Below, one piece after another: positions 53,501-61,954 of a stretch of DNA of 64,000 nt (position 1 is its first letter; every line of letters begins with the position of its first letter). The stretch lies in contig JBEBSD010000023.1 in assembly GCA_040394475.1 (NCBI GenBank), positions 1-64,000 on the forward strand, in the 5' to 3' direction. A program made the translations under genes and the position numbers. Source of the DNA: JBEBSD01 sp040394475 (lineage in GTDB: Bacteria > Bacteroidota > Bacteroidia > Cytophagales > Spirosomataceae). The notes under the pieces are model-generated. The model made no database searches. It had not been told where the DNA came from and was given only the letters and a program-made list of their open reading frames with translations.

Positions 53501-54464
53501 GATAGACACCCGTACGGGAGATATGCAACCATCGGATTTTACTGTAACGGCCGGAAAGTCCGTGAAACTGCCTCCCCTGAAACAATCTGAAGCGGTATGG
53601 CTCAAAAAAGACGACACATCCGGTGCATCGCCGGCAAAAGAGCATTTCCGGACAACACCCGGGGACAGCCTGCGGTACCGGGTAGGGCTGATCGACCTGA
53701 TGTTGCTGAAACGACAAAAGCTCAGTGCCATTCCCCTGGCGGCATCACTGGACGCCGACGGACTGGAAGTCGACATGGGCGGCCTCGGCAACCGGAATAC
53801 CTTTCAAAACCAGCTGGCGGTCGACTCGGTCCGGCAAGCCTATCTGGCCCTTGCTGAAGAAAAGAACATCTCCTTGTTCTCACTGGCAATGACGGGTTAT
53901 TATGCCCAGTCATTCTGCAACAGAGAAGTGTATAAAGAGTCGATAGAAGCCTGTATAGCCACCATGCTGTCAATGGGCATCCGGCATGCTTTTCTGCCAT
54001 TGGGTGTTCAATGCGACCTTCGGAAAAACCCCGAAGTGCGGGATTCCGTCATAGCCCGTCTGCGGGTAGTGGGTACGCTGGCCGCGGAGGCCAATGTCGT
54101 TGTAGGGATAGAAACCGCCCTGAGCGCTGCCGAAGAGGTGGCATTGCTCGAAGAAATCGGCTCTCCGGCCATCCGCATCTACTTTAACGTATCCGAACCG
54201 CTTAAAGCAGGCAGAGATTTATACGAGGAATTAAAAATACTGGGAAAAGACCGGATCAGTATGATCCATGCCAGCAATAAAGATAGTCTGTTGCTGGAGA
54301 ACGATCCGCAGGTGGATCTGTACCGGATAAAGCAAACGCTGGATGAAATGGGCTGGAGCGGGTGGCTGGTCATCGAACGCAGCCGCGATGCTTCCAGGGC
54401 AAGGGATACCCGGTACAATTACGGCTCCAACGTGGCTTACCTTAAAAAAGTGTTTCAACCATAA
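50514..54464 (+). CDS. Three-part fusion: beta-helix, DUF6298 barrel, sugar isomerase-like domain
   Basis: A 1316-residue exported protein. The best start is TTG at 50514, since no ATG gives a signal and VLKVICTVAVCGS is a plausible leader. Residues 25-500 form a parallel beta-helix with pectin-lyase-like repeats. Residues 560-1040 hold GNSHSVPWWNG, VAIRHNHGLWYDRRRDDH, YNPWYWNRLRQFAGLAD, LIGEEYTGPLHFVQFWL and IEIRYWHYQSDG, the DUF6298 barrel linked to pectin loci. From about 1050 a second barrel appears (LAASLDADGLEVDMGGLG, VVGIETALSAAEEV, FNVSEPLKAGRD, WSGWLVIERSR), which is the sugar isomerase/epimerase fold. Such isomerases are normally separate cytoplasmic proteins. Substrate is unknown. 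Confidence 0.83.
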   Translation: MGVLKVICTVAVCGSTYFAGCPAQTVMPLAHDDGKLVYSPDSLGNRIPDFSYCGYKASEAPVPMAPVRVTVPARAGDATHRIQAAIDYVSRLPEDHRGLRGAVLLQKGTHTVNGSLHLHTSGVVLRGSGTDDAGTVLLGAGQDRTTLVRVAGQPAATTGASFSVANAYVPVNAAALDLKGPHPIQPGDRVAIRRPATKEWIDALGTAHFGGGITSLGWKPDRQHLEWRRTVTAVNGAALTLDAPLTTALDQRFGGATVVRYDAKGVIANCGVENMRMVSEYDPGNPKDEAHRWMAISIDHASDAWVRQVVFHHFAGSAVAVYGNASRITVEDCISQYPVSEIGGQRRITFFTEGQQTLFQRCYAEEGIHDFATGFCAPGPNAFVQCTAVRSNGFSGGLDSWASGVLYDLVTIDGNALRLADRGQDGQGAGWAAANSVLWNCSASVIACEQPPTAQNWAFGSWGQFTGNGFWSSSNQYVKPLSLYYGQLSRRGVALPDPFPLMKTATEASSSPSAAVALELTRQAGSASPSLQEFIRTAGSRQPVSLEASGVSSIDAIGVAPVPAKRQSPPLQVVNGRLIRGNMLLTGNSHSVPWWNGSAKTYALAGALPALTRFVPGKEGAGLTDNLNDLADWMVRNHTVAIRHNHGLWYDRRRDDHARVRRMDGEVWPPFYELPFARSGQGTAWDGMSRYDLTRYNPWYWNRLRQFAGLADERSLVLVHQHYFQHNVLEAGAHYADFPWRPANTINDTGFPEPPPYAGDKRIFLAEQFYDTAHALRRELHRNYIRQCLDNFKENNGVLHLIGEEYTGPLHFVQFWLNTIREWTQETGIKPLIGLSVTKDVQDAILNDPAYASLIDVIEIRYWHYQSDGEVYAPRGGENLAPRQHARLLKPKASSAEQVYRAVSEYRQRYPDKAVLYTAGGWEKNGWAILMAGGSLPNVASMAILEEVKEMRRVKSGPGQWVLRSDATGNVLVYAAGEEPLTIDLSREKGVYQVFRIDTRTGDMQPSDFTVTAGKSVKLPPLKQSEAVWLKKDDTSGASPAKEHFRTTPGDSLRYRVGLIDLMLLKRQKLSAIPLAASLDADGLEVDMGGLGNRNTFQNQLAVDSVRQAYLALAEEKNISLFSLAMTGYYAQSFCNREVYKESIEACIATMLSMGIRHAFLPLGVQCDLRKNPEVRDSVIARLRVVGTLAAEANVVVGIETALSAAEEVALLEEIGSPAIRIYFNVSEPLKAGRDLYEELKILGKDRISMIHASNKDSLLLENDPQVDLYRIKQTLDEMGWSGWLVIERSRDASRARDTRYNYGSNVAYLKKVFQP

Positions 54465-54480
54465 CCCCTTGCGCTCCGGA

Positions 54481-54526
54481 AGAGCAGGCCCGCCTTTCGT
54501 ATGTTCCGGCGGGTGGGCAGGGCTCT
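54481..54526 (+). terminator. Hairpin ending the glycan locus
   Basis: agagc...cccgcc (54481-54494) pairs with ggcggg...gctct (54508-54526) in an interrupted stem 17 bp after the stop of the fusion gene. No T-run follows. Confidence 0.45.
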
Positions 54527-54563
54527 CAACCCGTGTCTCAGCGACTTATTACGCAAGAAAACA

Positions 54564-54596
54564 TTTGTTTTACTTTCATATATTTTCGTATATTTG
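54564..54596 (+). promoter_or_regulatory. Bacteroidota-type promoter of the DeoR gene
   Basis: TTTG (54564-54567) and TATATTTG (54589-54596) match the -33/-7 consensus TTTG and TAnnTTTG with a 21-bp spacer. The DeoR start codon is 132 bp downstream. Confidence 0.6.
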
Positions 54597-54727
54597 CTTT
54601 TGATGTTGGTTTTTGTTGTGATTGGGGAATTTCTATCGTTTAACTGATTGCTTTATGTGTATATTTGGTCTTTCCCTGCTTACTTTAAGCAAAAAGTATC
54701 AATAAACCCAAAATACAACCGAAAATT

Positions 54728-55495
54728 ATGCTGGCAAATCAACGAAGAGAGAAAATACTGGAACTATTGAAAGAAGACGGTTCCGCCAAGGTCGTTAACC
54801 TGGCAAAGTTGTTTAAAGTGACAGAAGTAACCATCCGGCAGGATCTGGAAAAACTCGAAAAGGATGGCCTCATCATCAAAGAACACGGGGGAGCTTTCCT
54901 CAAAAATGTGGAAGATCAGGTGCGGAATTTCTCCCTGGCCAACCAGGAAAATCTGGACCGGAAAGAGCTGATTGCCTCCAAATGCCTGGAATATATCCAT
55001 AATGGCGACAGCATCATCCTCGACTCGGGATCCACCACTACCGAGATTGCCAAAAAGCTGCGGGGGGCCAACCGCAACCTGACCGTCATCACGAATGCCC
55101 TGAACATTGCCTTAATCCTGGGAGCCGAACAGGGCATTGAAGTAATTATGACCGGGGGAGAATTCAAACCCCCTACCCTGTCGCTGACGGGCCAGAAAGC
55201 CGCCGATTTTTTTAAAGGCATCAATGTGCAGAAATTGTTCCTGGCCACCGCCGGTCTCTCTTTGAAAGCCGGGCTTACCTACCCCAGTATCAGTGACCTG
55301 GTCGTTAAAAAAGCCATGATCGATGCCGCAGATACCACCTACCTGGTAGCCGATGCGACCAAAGTAGGCAAGAGTGCATTTGCCAGCCTGGGCGCCTTGT
55401 CGCTTATCGATTACGTGATTACCGATAATGGTATCGAAGAAAAACAAAAACAGATTTTTAGGGATCATGAAATAGAACTCATTATTGCCGGATAA
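54728..55495 (+). CDS. DeoR/GlpR-family sugar operon repressor
   Basis: A 255-residue regulator with the DeoR N-terminal winged helix (MLANQRREKILELLKEDGSA and LAKLFKVTEVTIRQDLEKLE) and a C-terminal DeoRC phosphosugar-sensing domain (DSGSTTTEIAKKL, TVITNALNIAL, VIMTGGEFKPPTLSLTG). Members release DNA on binding a sugar phosphate. It begins the catabolic series on the right, 62 bp before the isomerase-family gene, and probably controls these genes and the ABC importer further on. The 21-bp-spaced direct repeats of the glycan locus are not seen here. Confidence 0.92.
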   Translation: MLANQRREKILELLKEDGSAKVVNLAKLFKVTEVTIRQDLEKLEKDGLIIKEHGGAFLKNVEDQVRNFSLANQENLDRKELIASKCLEYIHNGDSIILDSGSTTTEIAKKLRGANRNLTVITNALNIALILGAEQGIEVIMTGGEFKPPTLSLTGQKAADFFKGINVQKLFLATAGLSLKAGLTYPSISDLVVKKAMIDAADTTYLVADATKVGKSAFASLGALSLIDYVITDNGIEEKQKQIFRDHEIELIIAG

Positions 55496-55557
55496 TTCCG
55501 GAATACGACGATTTGCAAAATGATAAGTAATCAAAGAATGTTCGTTAACCAAGGAAA

Positions 55558-56982
55558 ATGAAAGGGTCAAAAGGAAGTCTGGGCATCATTATCGGAAACC
55601 GGGATTTTTTCCCGGATCGCCTGGTAGCCGATGCAAGGGCTGAAATAATTGGAGTATTAGAAAAACTGGAAATCGGGGCCATTATGCTGGAAGAGACCGA
55701 CACCAAGCTGGGTGGCGTGGAAACTTTTCAGGATGCCGGTAAGTGTGCCGCACTGTTTCGCAAACACCGGGACGATATCATGGGCGTCTGGGTGGTCCTG
55801 CCCAATTTCGGCGATGAAAGGGGAATTGCGGAAACCCTTAAGCTGGCCGGCCTCACGGTTCCGGTATTGGTACAAGCCTATCCGGACGACCTGGACAAGC
55901 TTGATGCGGCCCGCCGGAGGGATGCGTGGTGCGGCAAAATATCCGCCTGCAACAACCTCTACCAGTTCGGCATCAAGTACACGCTGACAAAAAAACACGT
56001 CATCCATCCCGCAGACCCGGCATTCCAGGCAGAGCTGCTTGATTTTATGGGAGTTTGCCGGGTGGTAAAAGGACTCCGGAACGTACGTATCGGTGCAGTC
56101 GGAGCACGGCCGGGAGGCTTCAATACCGTACGCTACAGCGAAAAAATCCTGCAGCGGAACGGGATTTCGGTCGTAACGGTGGATTTGTCAGAGATACTTG
56201 GTCAGGCCGGCAAGCTCTCGGCAAACGATATGCTTGTAAAAGAAAGCATACAAAAAATAAGGGAATACGCCCCTGTCGGGCGTACGCCCGACGACGCCCT
56301 GTTGCAAATGGCCAGGCTGGATGTCGCACTGTCGGATTTCGTGGAAGCGAACGGGCTGGATGCTACGGCCATCCAGTGCTGGACTTCCGTGCAGCAAAAC
56401 CATGGCTGTAACGTATGCACCAGCATGAGCATGATGAGCCAGAACATGCTCCCGAGCGGATGCGAGGTGGATGTGACCGGCACCCTTACCATGTATGCGA
56501 TGCAGCTTGCTTCGGGGTCGCCCAGCGCATTGGTTGACTGGAACAACAATTATGCAGAGGACGAAAACAAATGTGTGTTGTTTCATTGCGGAAACTGGGC
56601 CAAGTCGTTCCTTCCGGACATTGAAATCAGTACGGCGCCGATACTCGGCACTACCGTCGGGGAAGAAAACACCTACGGCGCGCTGTCGGGCCGTACGCCC
56701 GCCATGCCGCTCACTTACGGGAGAATCAGTACCGATGACCCGAAAGGCATCATGAAAGTATACCTGGGCGAGGGGAAACTGACCGACGACCCGCTGCATA
56801 CATTCGGAAACCGTGCCGTGGCAGAAATACCGGACTTGCAGGAGCTCATGCGCTATATCTGCCGGAACGGTTTTGAACACCATGTGGTCATGAATGCCTC
56901 CAATACGGCCGGTATCCTCCAGGAGGCGCTGGAAAATTATATGGGCTGGGAAGTCTGCCATTTCGGCCGGACCGGCACGTAA
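55558..56982 (+). CDS. L-fucose/L-arabinose isomerase-family protein
   Basis: A 474-residue protein with the fucose/arabinose isomerase fold: an N-terminal Rossmann-like part (SLGIIIGNRDFFPDRL, MGVWVVLPNFGDERG), a middle part with VRIGAVGARPGGFNTVRYSE, and a C-terminal part with TAIQCWTSVQQNHGCNVCTS and WNNNYAEDENKCVLFHCGNW. It is shorter than true L-fucose isomerase (near 590 residues), so it is a family member rather than a certain FucI. It lies 62 bp after DeoR and 75 bp before the transketolase genes, pointing to a pentose or deoxyhexose entry into pentose-phosphate metabolism. Confidence 0.87.
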   Translation: MKGSKGSLGIIIGNRDFFPDRLVADARAEIIGVLEKLEIGAIMLEETDTKLGGVETFQDAGKCAALFRKHRDDIMGVWVVLPNFGDERGIAETLKLAGLTVPVLVQAYPDDLDKLDAARRRDAWCGKISACNNLYQFGIKYTLTKKHVIHPADPAFQAELLDFMGVCRVVKGLRNVRIGAVGARPGGFNTVRYSEKILQRNGISVVTVDLSEILGQAGKLSANDMLVKESIQKIREYAPVGRTPDDALLQMARLDVALSDFVEANGLDATAIQCWTSVQQNHGCNVCTSMSMMSQNMLPSGCEVDVTGTLTMYAMQLASGSPSALVDWNNNYAEDENKCVLFHCGNWAKSFLPDIEISTAPILGTTVGEENTYGALSGRTPAMPLTYGRISTDDPKGIMKVYLGEGKLTDDPLHTFGNRAVAEIPDLQELMRYICRNGFEHHVVMNASNTAGILQEALENYMGWEVCHFGRTGT

Positions 56983-57057
56983 CCTCACCCCGGGATTCAC
57001 CTGAAAACCAGCATGCAGCAGATAATTGACTTTGTGAACGCAAACCGATAACCGAGA

Positions 57058-57897
57058 ATGATGTCCGAAAAAGAGCTGGCGCTCCAATCAGTAGCTTACA
57101 GGCAAAAGATTTTAAAGTATATAGTAAATGCCGCAGCCGGCCATACAGGAGGAAGTCTGTCCTGCATTGATATTCTGAATGTGCTGTACAACACGATCCT
57201 GAATGTCGGTCCCGGAAATTTCAATTCCCCGGACCGTGACCGCTACGTACAGAGCAAGGGACATACGGTGGAAGCGTTGTACGTGGTCCTTGCCTCCAAA
57301 GGGTTTTTCCCGGAAGCGGACCTGGAAACATTGTGCCGGTATCAGTCTCATTATATCGGGCATCCGACACGGAAAGTAAAGGGAGTCGAACACAATACCG
57401 GCGCGCTCGGGCATGGCCTTTCGCTAAGCGTGGGAACGGCGCTCGCCGGAAAAATGGATCACAGGGCCTACCGGGTCTTCACCTTGCTGGGGGATGGCGA
57501 ACTGCCTGAAGGGTCCAACTGGGAGGCGGCCCTATCGGCCGCACATTACCGGCTGGACAACCTCTGCGCCATTCTGGACAAAAACTCTTTGCAGATCACC
57601 GGAGCTACTTCGGATGTGATGAATTCCGACCCAGTCGACAAAAAGCTCGAAGCCTTCGGATGGGAAGTAAGACACGTGGACGGACACGATTTCGGAGAAC
57701 TTAAACGCGTATTGGGGTCCACCCCTTTCGTAAAAGGGAAGCCAAGCTTCGTGATTGCACACACGGTTAAGGGAAAGGGGGTCAGTTTTATGGAAAATCA
57801 GCGTAACTGGCACCATGGCGTACCCGACGCTCAGCAATACGCAGCCGCATTGGAGGAACTTTCCGACGCCGGCGAATCACTATTAACGCATTTTTGA
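57058..57897 (+). CDS. Transketolase, N-terminal subunit
   Basis: A 279-residue thiamin-diphosphate-binding subunit. The NAAAGHTGGSLSCIDILNVLY region, RDRYVQSKGHTVEALYVVLA, and GDGELPEGSNWEAALSAAHY with the downstream N (AILDKN) form the cofactor and metal site. It is the first half of a split transketolase, a common arrangement in which the C-terminal half is a separate gene, here the next one. Together they move two-carbon units between sugar phosphates. Two in-frame Met codons (57058, 57061) make the exact start uncertain by one residue. Confidence 0.93.
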   Translation: MMSEKELALQSVAYRQKILKYIVNAAAGHTGGSLSCIDILNVLYNTILNVGPGNFNSPDRDRYVQSKGHTVEALYVVLASKGFFPEADLETLCRYQSHYIGHPTRKVKGVEHNTGALGHGLSLSVGTALAGKMDHRAYRVFTLLGDGELPEGSNWEAALSAAHYRLDNLCAILDKNSLQITGATSDVMNSDPVDKKLEAFGWEVRHVDGHDFGELKRVLGSTPFVKGKPSFVIAHTVKGKGVSFMENQRNWHHGVPDAQQYAAALEELSDAGESLLTHF

Positions 57898-58874
57898 ACG
57901 TGGAAACCACTATTGAGCGCCTGACAACGCCGTCCAAAGCCAATTTGGAAATATTTTCGGAAACGCTGTGCCAGTTGGCGGCACATGATAAGGATATCCT
58001 GGTAGTCACTTCCGATTCAAGAGGCTCCGGAAAGCTGGTGCCCTTCGGAAATGCCTTTCCGGATCAAATCGTGGAAGTAGGCATCGCCGAACAAAACCTG
58101 GTAGGGGTGGCCGCCGGACTTGCCTCCACCGGAAAAAGGGTCTTTGCCGTCTCCCCTGCCTGTTTTCTCACAGCCCGGGCGCTGGAACAGATCAAAAATG
58201 ACGTCGCCTATTCCGATAACCCGGTTAAGCTGATCGGTATCAGTGCCGGGGTAAGCTACGGCGCATTGGGCTCCACCCATCATAGTTTACATGATTTTGC
58301 GGTTTTGCGCGCTATTAATAACCTGATTGTAGCGGCCCCCGCCGACGCGTTCGAGACAGCCGAAGCCATCCGGCTTGCCGCGGCGACCGATCACCCCGTA
58401 TACCTCCGGTTCGGAAAAAAAGCCATGCCGGCACTTCCCCGGACCGATCAGCCGTTTGAATTTGGCAAAGGGCGCGTCCTGCGTGAAGGAGCCGACCTGA
58501 CCCTTATAGCCACCGGAGAAACCGTGGCCCTGTCCTTGTTGTCGGCAGACGTGCTGGCCCGTACGTATCAGCTGGAAACTTCTGTGATCAGTATGCATAC
58601 GATCAAACCGCTGGATTATGAGTTGCTGCAGAAAGCCGCTGCATCCGGGGCGCCTTTGCTGACGGTCGAAGAACACAGCGTCTTTGGAGGCCTTGGCGAG
58701 GCCTGTGCGGCTTACCTGCTTGAACATAATTACCATAACCCGTTCAAAATCATAGGAATACCCGATGAATATACTGTCACAGGCTCGCAGACCGAAATTC
58801 TCGGACATTACGGAATATCCGCGGACGGGATTGCACAAACAGCCTTGCAACTCCTGAAGCGATCATCAACCTGA
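57894..58874 (+). CDS. Transketolase, C-terminal subunit
   Basis: A 326-residue partner of the preceding protein, with the pyrimidine-binding domain (VEVGIAEQNLVGVAAGLAST, containing the catalytic Glu) and the transketolase C-domain (KPLDYELLQKAAASG, VEEHSVFGGLGEACAAYL). The start is TTG at 57894, overlapping the upstream TGA (TTGA), or GTG at 57900, so translation is coupled and the two halves are made together. The DUF1593 gene begins 5 bp after its stop. Confidence 0.92.
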   Translation: MNVETTIERLTTPSKANLEIFSETLCQLAAHDKDILVVTSDSRGSGKLVPFGNAFPDQIVEVGIAEQNLVGVAAGLASTGKRVFAVSPACFLTARALEQIKNDVAYSDNPVKLIGISAGVSYGALGSTHHSLHDFAVLRAINNLIVAAPADAFETAEAIRLAAATDHPVYLRFGKKAMPALPRTDQPFEFGKGRVLREGADLTLIATGETVALSLLSADVLARTYQLETSVISMHTIKPLDYELLQKAAASGAPLLTVEEHSVFGGLGEACAAYLLEHNYHNPFKIIGIPDEYTVTGSQTEILGHYGISADGIAQTALQLLKRSST

Positions 58875-58879
58875 CCCTT

Positions 58880-60286
58880 ATGAAACGATTGTTAATTACC
58901 TGCCTGCTCTTTTCCGTACCTTTCCCGATGGTCCATGCGCAGTCTCCGGCGCAGCCGCGGGTACTGATTCTGACCGATATTGAAAATGAGCCGGACGACA
59001 CCCAGTCACTGATCCGGTTTCTAACCTACTCCAGTCATTTCCAGGTAGAGGGCCTGATAGCCACCACTTCTGTCCATCAGAAAGACCGGATAGCCATCGA
59101 TAAAATCCGGGAAATTGTACAGGCATACGGTAAGGTAAGAGACAATCTGTTGCTGCACGAACAGGGATTTCCCGAAGAAGCTTATTTACTGCAACGGACC
59201 AAGGCGGGCTTCCCTTCCTTCGGGATGGACGCGGTGGGTCCCGGTAAGGACTCCGAAGGTTCGGAATGGATCATTAACGTGGTCGACACCCCGGACCCGC
59301 GCCCGGTATGGATTCCTGTCTGGGGCGGCAGCAATTGCCTGGCGCAGGCGTTGTGGAAAATCCGGCAAACGCGCCTTCCCGGAGATGTGGCGGAGTTTGT
59401 CGCAAAACTCAGAGTCTATACAATCTCGGACCAGGATGATACCGGCCCCTGGATCCGTAAAACATTCCCCGGGCTGTTTTATATCGTAAGTCCGGGCTAC
59501 CACGCCGCAGGGGCCTACCATTACGCCACCTGGAGCGGCATCAGCGGGGATAAATTTCACGGCCGTTTCACAGGGCCGGACTTTGCAAGCGTAGATAATC
59601 CCTGGCTGGATCAAAACATCCGCAGCAAAGGCCCCCTCGGCGCCGCCTACCCCTGGACCAAATTCCTGATGGAGGGCGATACGCCTTCTTTTCTGAACCT
59701 GATCCAAAATGGCCTGAGCGACCCCGAACACCCGGAGTACGGAGGCTGGGGCGGCCGGTACGAATGGTATACACCCAGGACGCAGAAATGGTTTTACGAG
59801 CCCGAAACCCGTCCGATTTGGACCGATGCCGTGGACGAAGTAATCGCTGCGGACGGGAACTATTATACCAGTAATAAAGCAACTATCTGGCGTTGGCGGG
59901 AAGCGTTTCAAAATGACTTCGCAGCCCGGATGGACTGGACTGTAAAGTCGTACGGGGAAGCCAATCATCCTCCCGTCGCCCGTGTTAAAAACGGCAACTT
60001 CCGCACCGTAACAAGCGGCGAAAAAGTGCTGTTGGAAGCTGAAGGCTCATCGGATCCCGATGGCGACGCCCTGACATTCCTGTGGAGCTATTACGGAGAG
60101 CCGGGTAGCTTTAAGGGAAAAGACCCCATAAAAATAACGGATCACACGCAGCCCGCCGCTTATTTTACAGCGCCCAAGGTTGAAAAACCCGAAACTCTGC
60201 ATTTTATCCTGGCGGTTACCGACAACGGAAGTCCCGCGCTTACCCGGTATCAAAGGATTATTGTAGCGGTATATCCCGGCGGGTAA
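58880..60286 (+). CDS. DUF1593 nucleoside-hydrolase-like secreted protein
   Basis: A 468-residue exported protein with signal MKRLLITCLLFSVPFPMVHA. The mature part opens RVLILTDIENEPDDTQSLIR, an Asp-rich motif like the calcium-binding DxDxxxDD of nucleoside hydrolases, and continues with WIPVWGGSNCLAQAL, the DUF1593 core. The last 90 residues (ARVKNGNFRTVTSG, LEAEGSSDPDGDALTFLWSY) form an immunoglobulin-like domain. It may release a sugar, for example ribose, from a glycoside for the Rbs-type importer encoded next. The gene is 5 bp from the transketolase and 46 bp before the binding-protein gene. Confidence 0.85.
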   Translation: MKRLLITCLLFSVPFPMVHAQSPAQPRVLILTDIENEPDDTQSLIRFLTYSSHFQVEGLIATTSVHQKDRIAIDKIREIVQAYGKVRDNLLLHEQGFPEEAYLLQRTKAGFPSFGMDAVGPGKDSEGSEWIINVVDTPDPRPVWIPVWGGSNCLAQALWKIRQTRLPGDVAEFVAKLRVYTISDQDDTGPWIRKTFPGLFYIVSPGYHAAGAYHYATWSGISGDKFHGRFTGPDFASVDNPWLDQNIRSKGPLGAAYPWTKFLMEGDTPSFLNLIQNGLSDPEHPEYGGWGGRYEWYTPRTQKWFYEPETRPIWTDAVDEVIAADGNYYTSNKATIWRWREAFQNDFAARMDWTVKSYGEANHPPVARVKNGNFRTVTSGEKVLLEAEGSSDPDGDALTFLWSYYGEPGSFKGKDPIKITDHTQPAAYFTAPKVEKPETLHFILAVTDNGSPALTRYQRIIVAVYPGG

Positions 60287-60332
60287 CGGGTACGTTCATC
60301 CGCCAAAACCCCACATTCCTTAACCCGATTTC

Positions 60333-61295
60333 ATGAAAACAACAGCCCGAAAAATAACAGCCTGTTTAATTGCCCTGTTCCTGCTGGCAGGCAGCGGGTG
60401 TCAAACAGGGCCCGATACCGGCGAACCACAGAAGATCGCCATTATCGTCTCCACCCTTAACAATCCGTGGTTTGTGTTTCTTGCGGAACAGGCGGCCGAC
60501 AAAGTCAGGGAGCTCGGCTATGCTTACCGCATATTCGATTCACAGAACAATACCGCCCTGGAAAGCGATCATTTTGAGAATGTGATCGCCGCGGGCTTCA
60601 GCGCCATTCTTTTCAATCCCACGGACGCCGATGGCTCGGTCATTAACGTCAGAAATGCCCGTACGGCAGGGATCCCGGTGTTTTGTATGGACCGGGAAAT
60701 CAACGCAGCCGATGCCGCGACGGCACAGATACTTTCTGACAGCTATTCCGGCAGTGTTGCCGTTGCCAGGACATTTGTGGAATCGCTGAATAAAACAGGG
60801 AAATACGCAGAGCTGCTTGGCCTGGTCGGTGATAACAATACCTGGAGCCGGTCCAAAGGTTTTCACAGTGTCGTTGACCAGTATCCCGGCCTGAAAATGG
60901 TCGCTCAGCAAAGCGCCGATTTTGACCGCAACAAGGCCATGGAAGTGCTCGAGTCTATTCTGCAGGCCCACCCTGACATTGAAGCCGTCTTCTGTGGCAA
61001 TGATGCCATGGCCATGGGGGCCTACCAGGCAGTGGTCGCAGCCGGTAAGGCAGGTAAGATACAACTATTCGGATTTGACGGCGCAGCGGACGTAGTCGAC
61101 GCCATCGCCGCCGGGAAGATTGTCGCCACCGGCATGCAGTTCCCGCAGCTGATGGCGCATACCGCTGCTGTTTTTGCCGGCGAATACCTGAATGGCCGAA
61201 GGGATTTTCCGCAAAAAATACCCGTATCGGTAGAACTGGTTAAAAAGAGCAATGTGATGAATTACCTCGCTTACGGGGCCGAACCTGAACCATAA
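60333..61295 (+). CDS. Rbs-type sugar-binding lipoprotein (RbsB-like)
   Basis: A 320-residue periplasmic binding protein. The signal MKTTARKITACLIALFLLAG then SGC gives lipidated C23. The mature part begins KIAIIVSTLNNPWFVFLAEQ, with FNPTDADGSVINVRNARTAG, GIPVFCMDREINA, LVGDNNTWSRSKGF and AVFCGNDAMAMGAYQAV, the type I fold of ribose/galactose-binding proteins. It is tethered to the inner membrane's outer face. The transporter genes follow directly. It might also serve the earlier ABC pair at 17981, which has no binding protein. Confidence 0.94.
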   Translation: MKTTARKITACLIALFLLAGSGCQTGPDTGEPQKIAIIVSTLNNPWFVFLAEQAADKVRELGYAYRIFDSQNNTALESDHFENVIAAGFSAILFNPTDADGSVINVRNARTAGIPVFCMDREINAADAATAQILSDSYSGSVAVARTFVESLNKTGKYAELLGLVGDNNTWSRSKGFHSVVDQYPGLKMVAQQSADFDRNKAMEVLESILQAHPDIEAVFCGNDAMAMGAYQAVVAAGKAGKIQLFGFDGAADVVDAIAAGKIVATGMQFPQLMAHTAAVFAGEYLNGRRDFPQKIPVSVELVKKSNVMNYLAYGAEPEP

Positions 61296-61297
61296 AA

Positions 61298-61915
61298 ATG
61301 AAACCTGTTCGCTATCTGCTTGGCTGCGTGCTGACCGCACTCGTGTTGTACCACTCGGTGTACTTCAGAAAGCTGGATGAAGTCGTCAAAGACGGGGCAT
61401 TATTCAGTGCCTCCGCCTATGCGCGTGACTTTTGGGAGAACACCCTGCCGGCCCGCGCTTCCGGGGCGCTGGAGCTTTCGGCGCTGCTGCCCCTGCTGGA
61501 AACCGACAAAGACAGTGCGTTCGGCGCCTATGCCCGCAGTCTCGGAATCGGGAATATCCGGTACTTCCCGGTAAAGGGTGAAGGGGTGATTGCCGCCGTA
61601 GAAGAAGACTATACCCGGCTGCGGATCCTCCCGAACGGCCGGCCGGTAACCATCGCAACCGAATATATTGTAGGCAACGCAGTCAGGGATGGATTCCAGG
61701 CCGTCAATCTTCAGGATTTTGCGTCCAGCACGGATATCAATGATATCTCTGCAGAACTCAACCGGATCATACGCGAAGAGGTATTACCTCCCTTCCGGCA
61801 AAAGGCAGGAAAAGGAGACACGGTTTCCTTCACGGGCGCGATCGAACTGAACCGCGCTTATATGGATTTGCAGACTATTGAAGTACTACCGGTGCAATTA
61901 ACGCTTAAACCGTGA
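61298..61915 (+). CDS. DUF2291 family accessory protein
   Basis: A 205-residue protein with one N-terminal membrane segment (YLLGCVLTALVLYHSVYF) and a soluble part with FSASAYARDFWENTLPARA, GIGNIRYFPVKGEG and ATEYIVGNAVRDGF, matching DUF2291. This family is found between Rbs-type binding protein and ATPase genes in several bacteria. No activity is known. The gene starts 2 bp after the binding-protein stop and precedes the ATPase start by 39 bp, so it is part of the importer operon. Confidence 0.85.
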   Translation: MKPVRYLLGCVLTALVLYHSVYFRKLDEVVKDGALFSASAYARDFWENTLPARASGALELSALLPLLETDKDSAFGAYARSLGIGNIRYFPVKGEGVIAAVEEDYTRLRILPNGRPVTIATEYIVGNAVRDGFQAVNLQDFASSTDINDISAELNRIIREEVLPPFRQKAGKGDTVSFTGAIELNRAYMDLQTIEVLPVQLTLKP

Positions 61916-61954
61916 TTGTTCACTTTTTGTTTTTTCCCGACAACCCGGCTAACC

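Noticed and set aside
55558..56982. Canonical L-fucose isomerase FucI
   Set aside because: At 474 residues it is about 120 shorter than FucI and its motifs match only the wider fucose/arabinose isomerase family, so no gene symbol is given.
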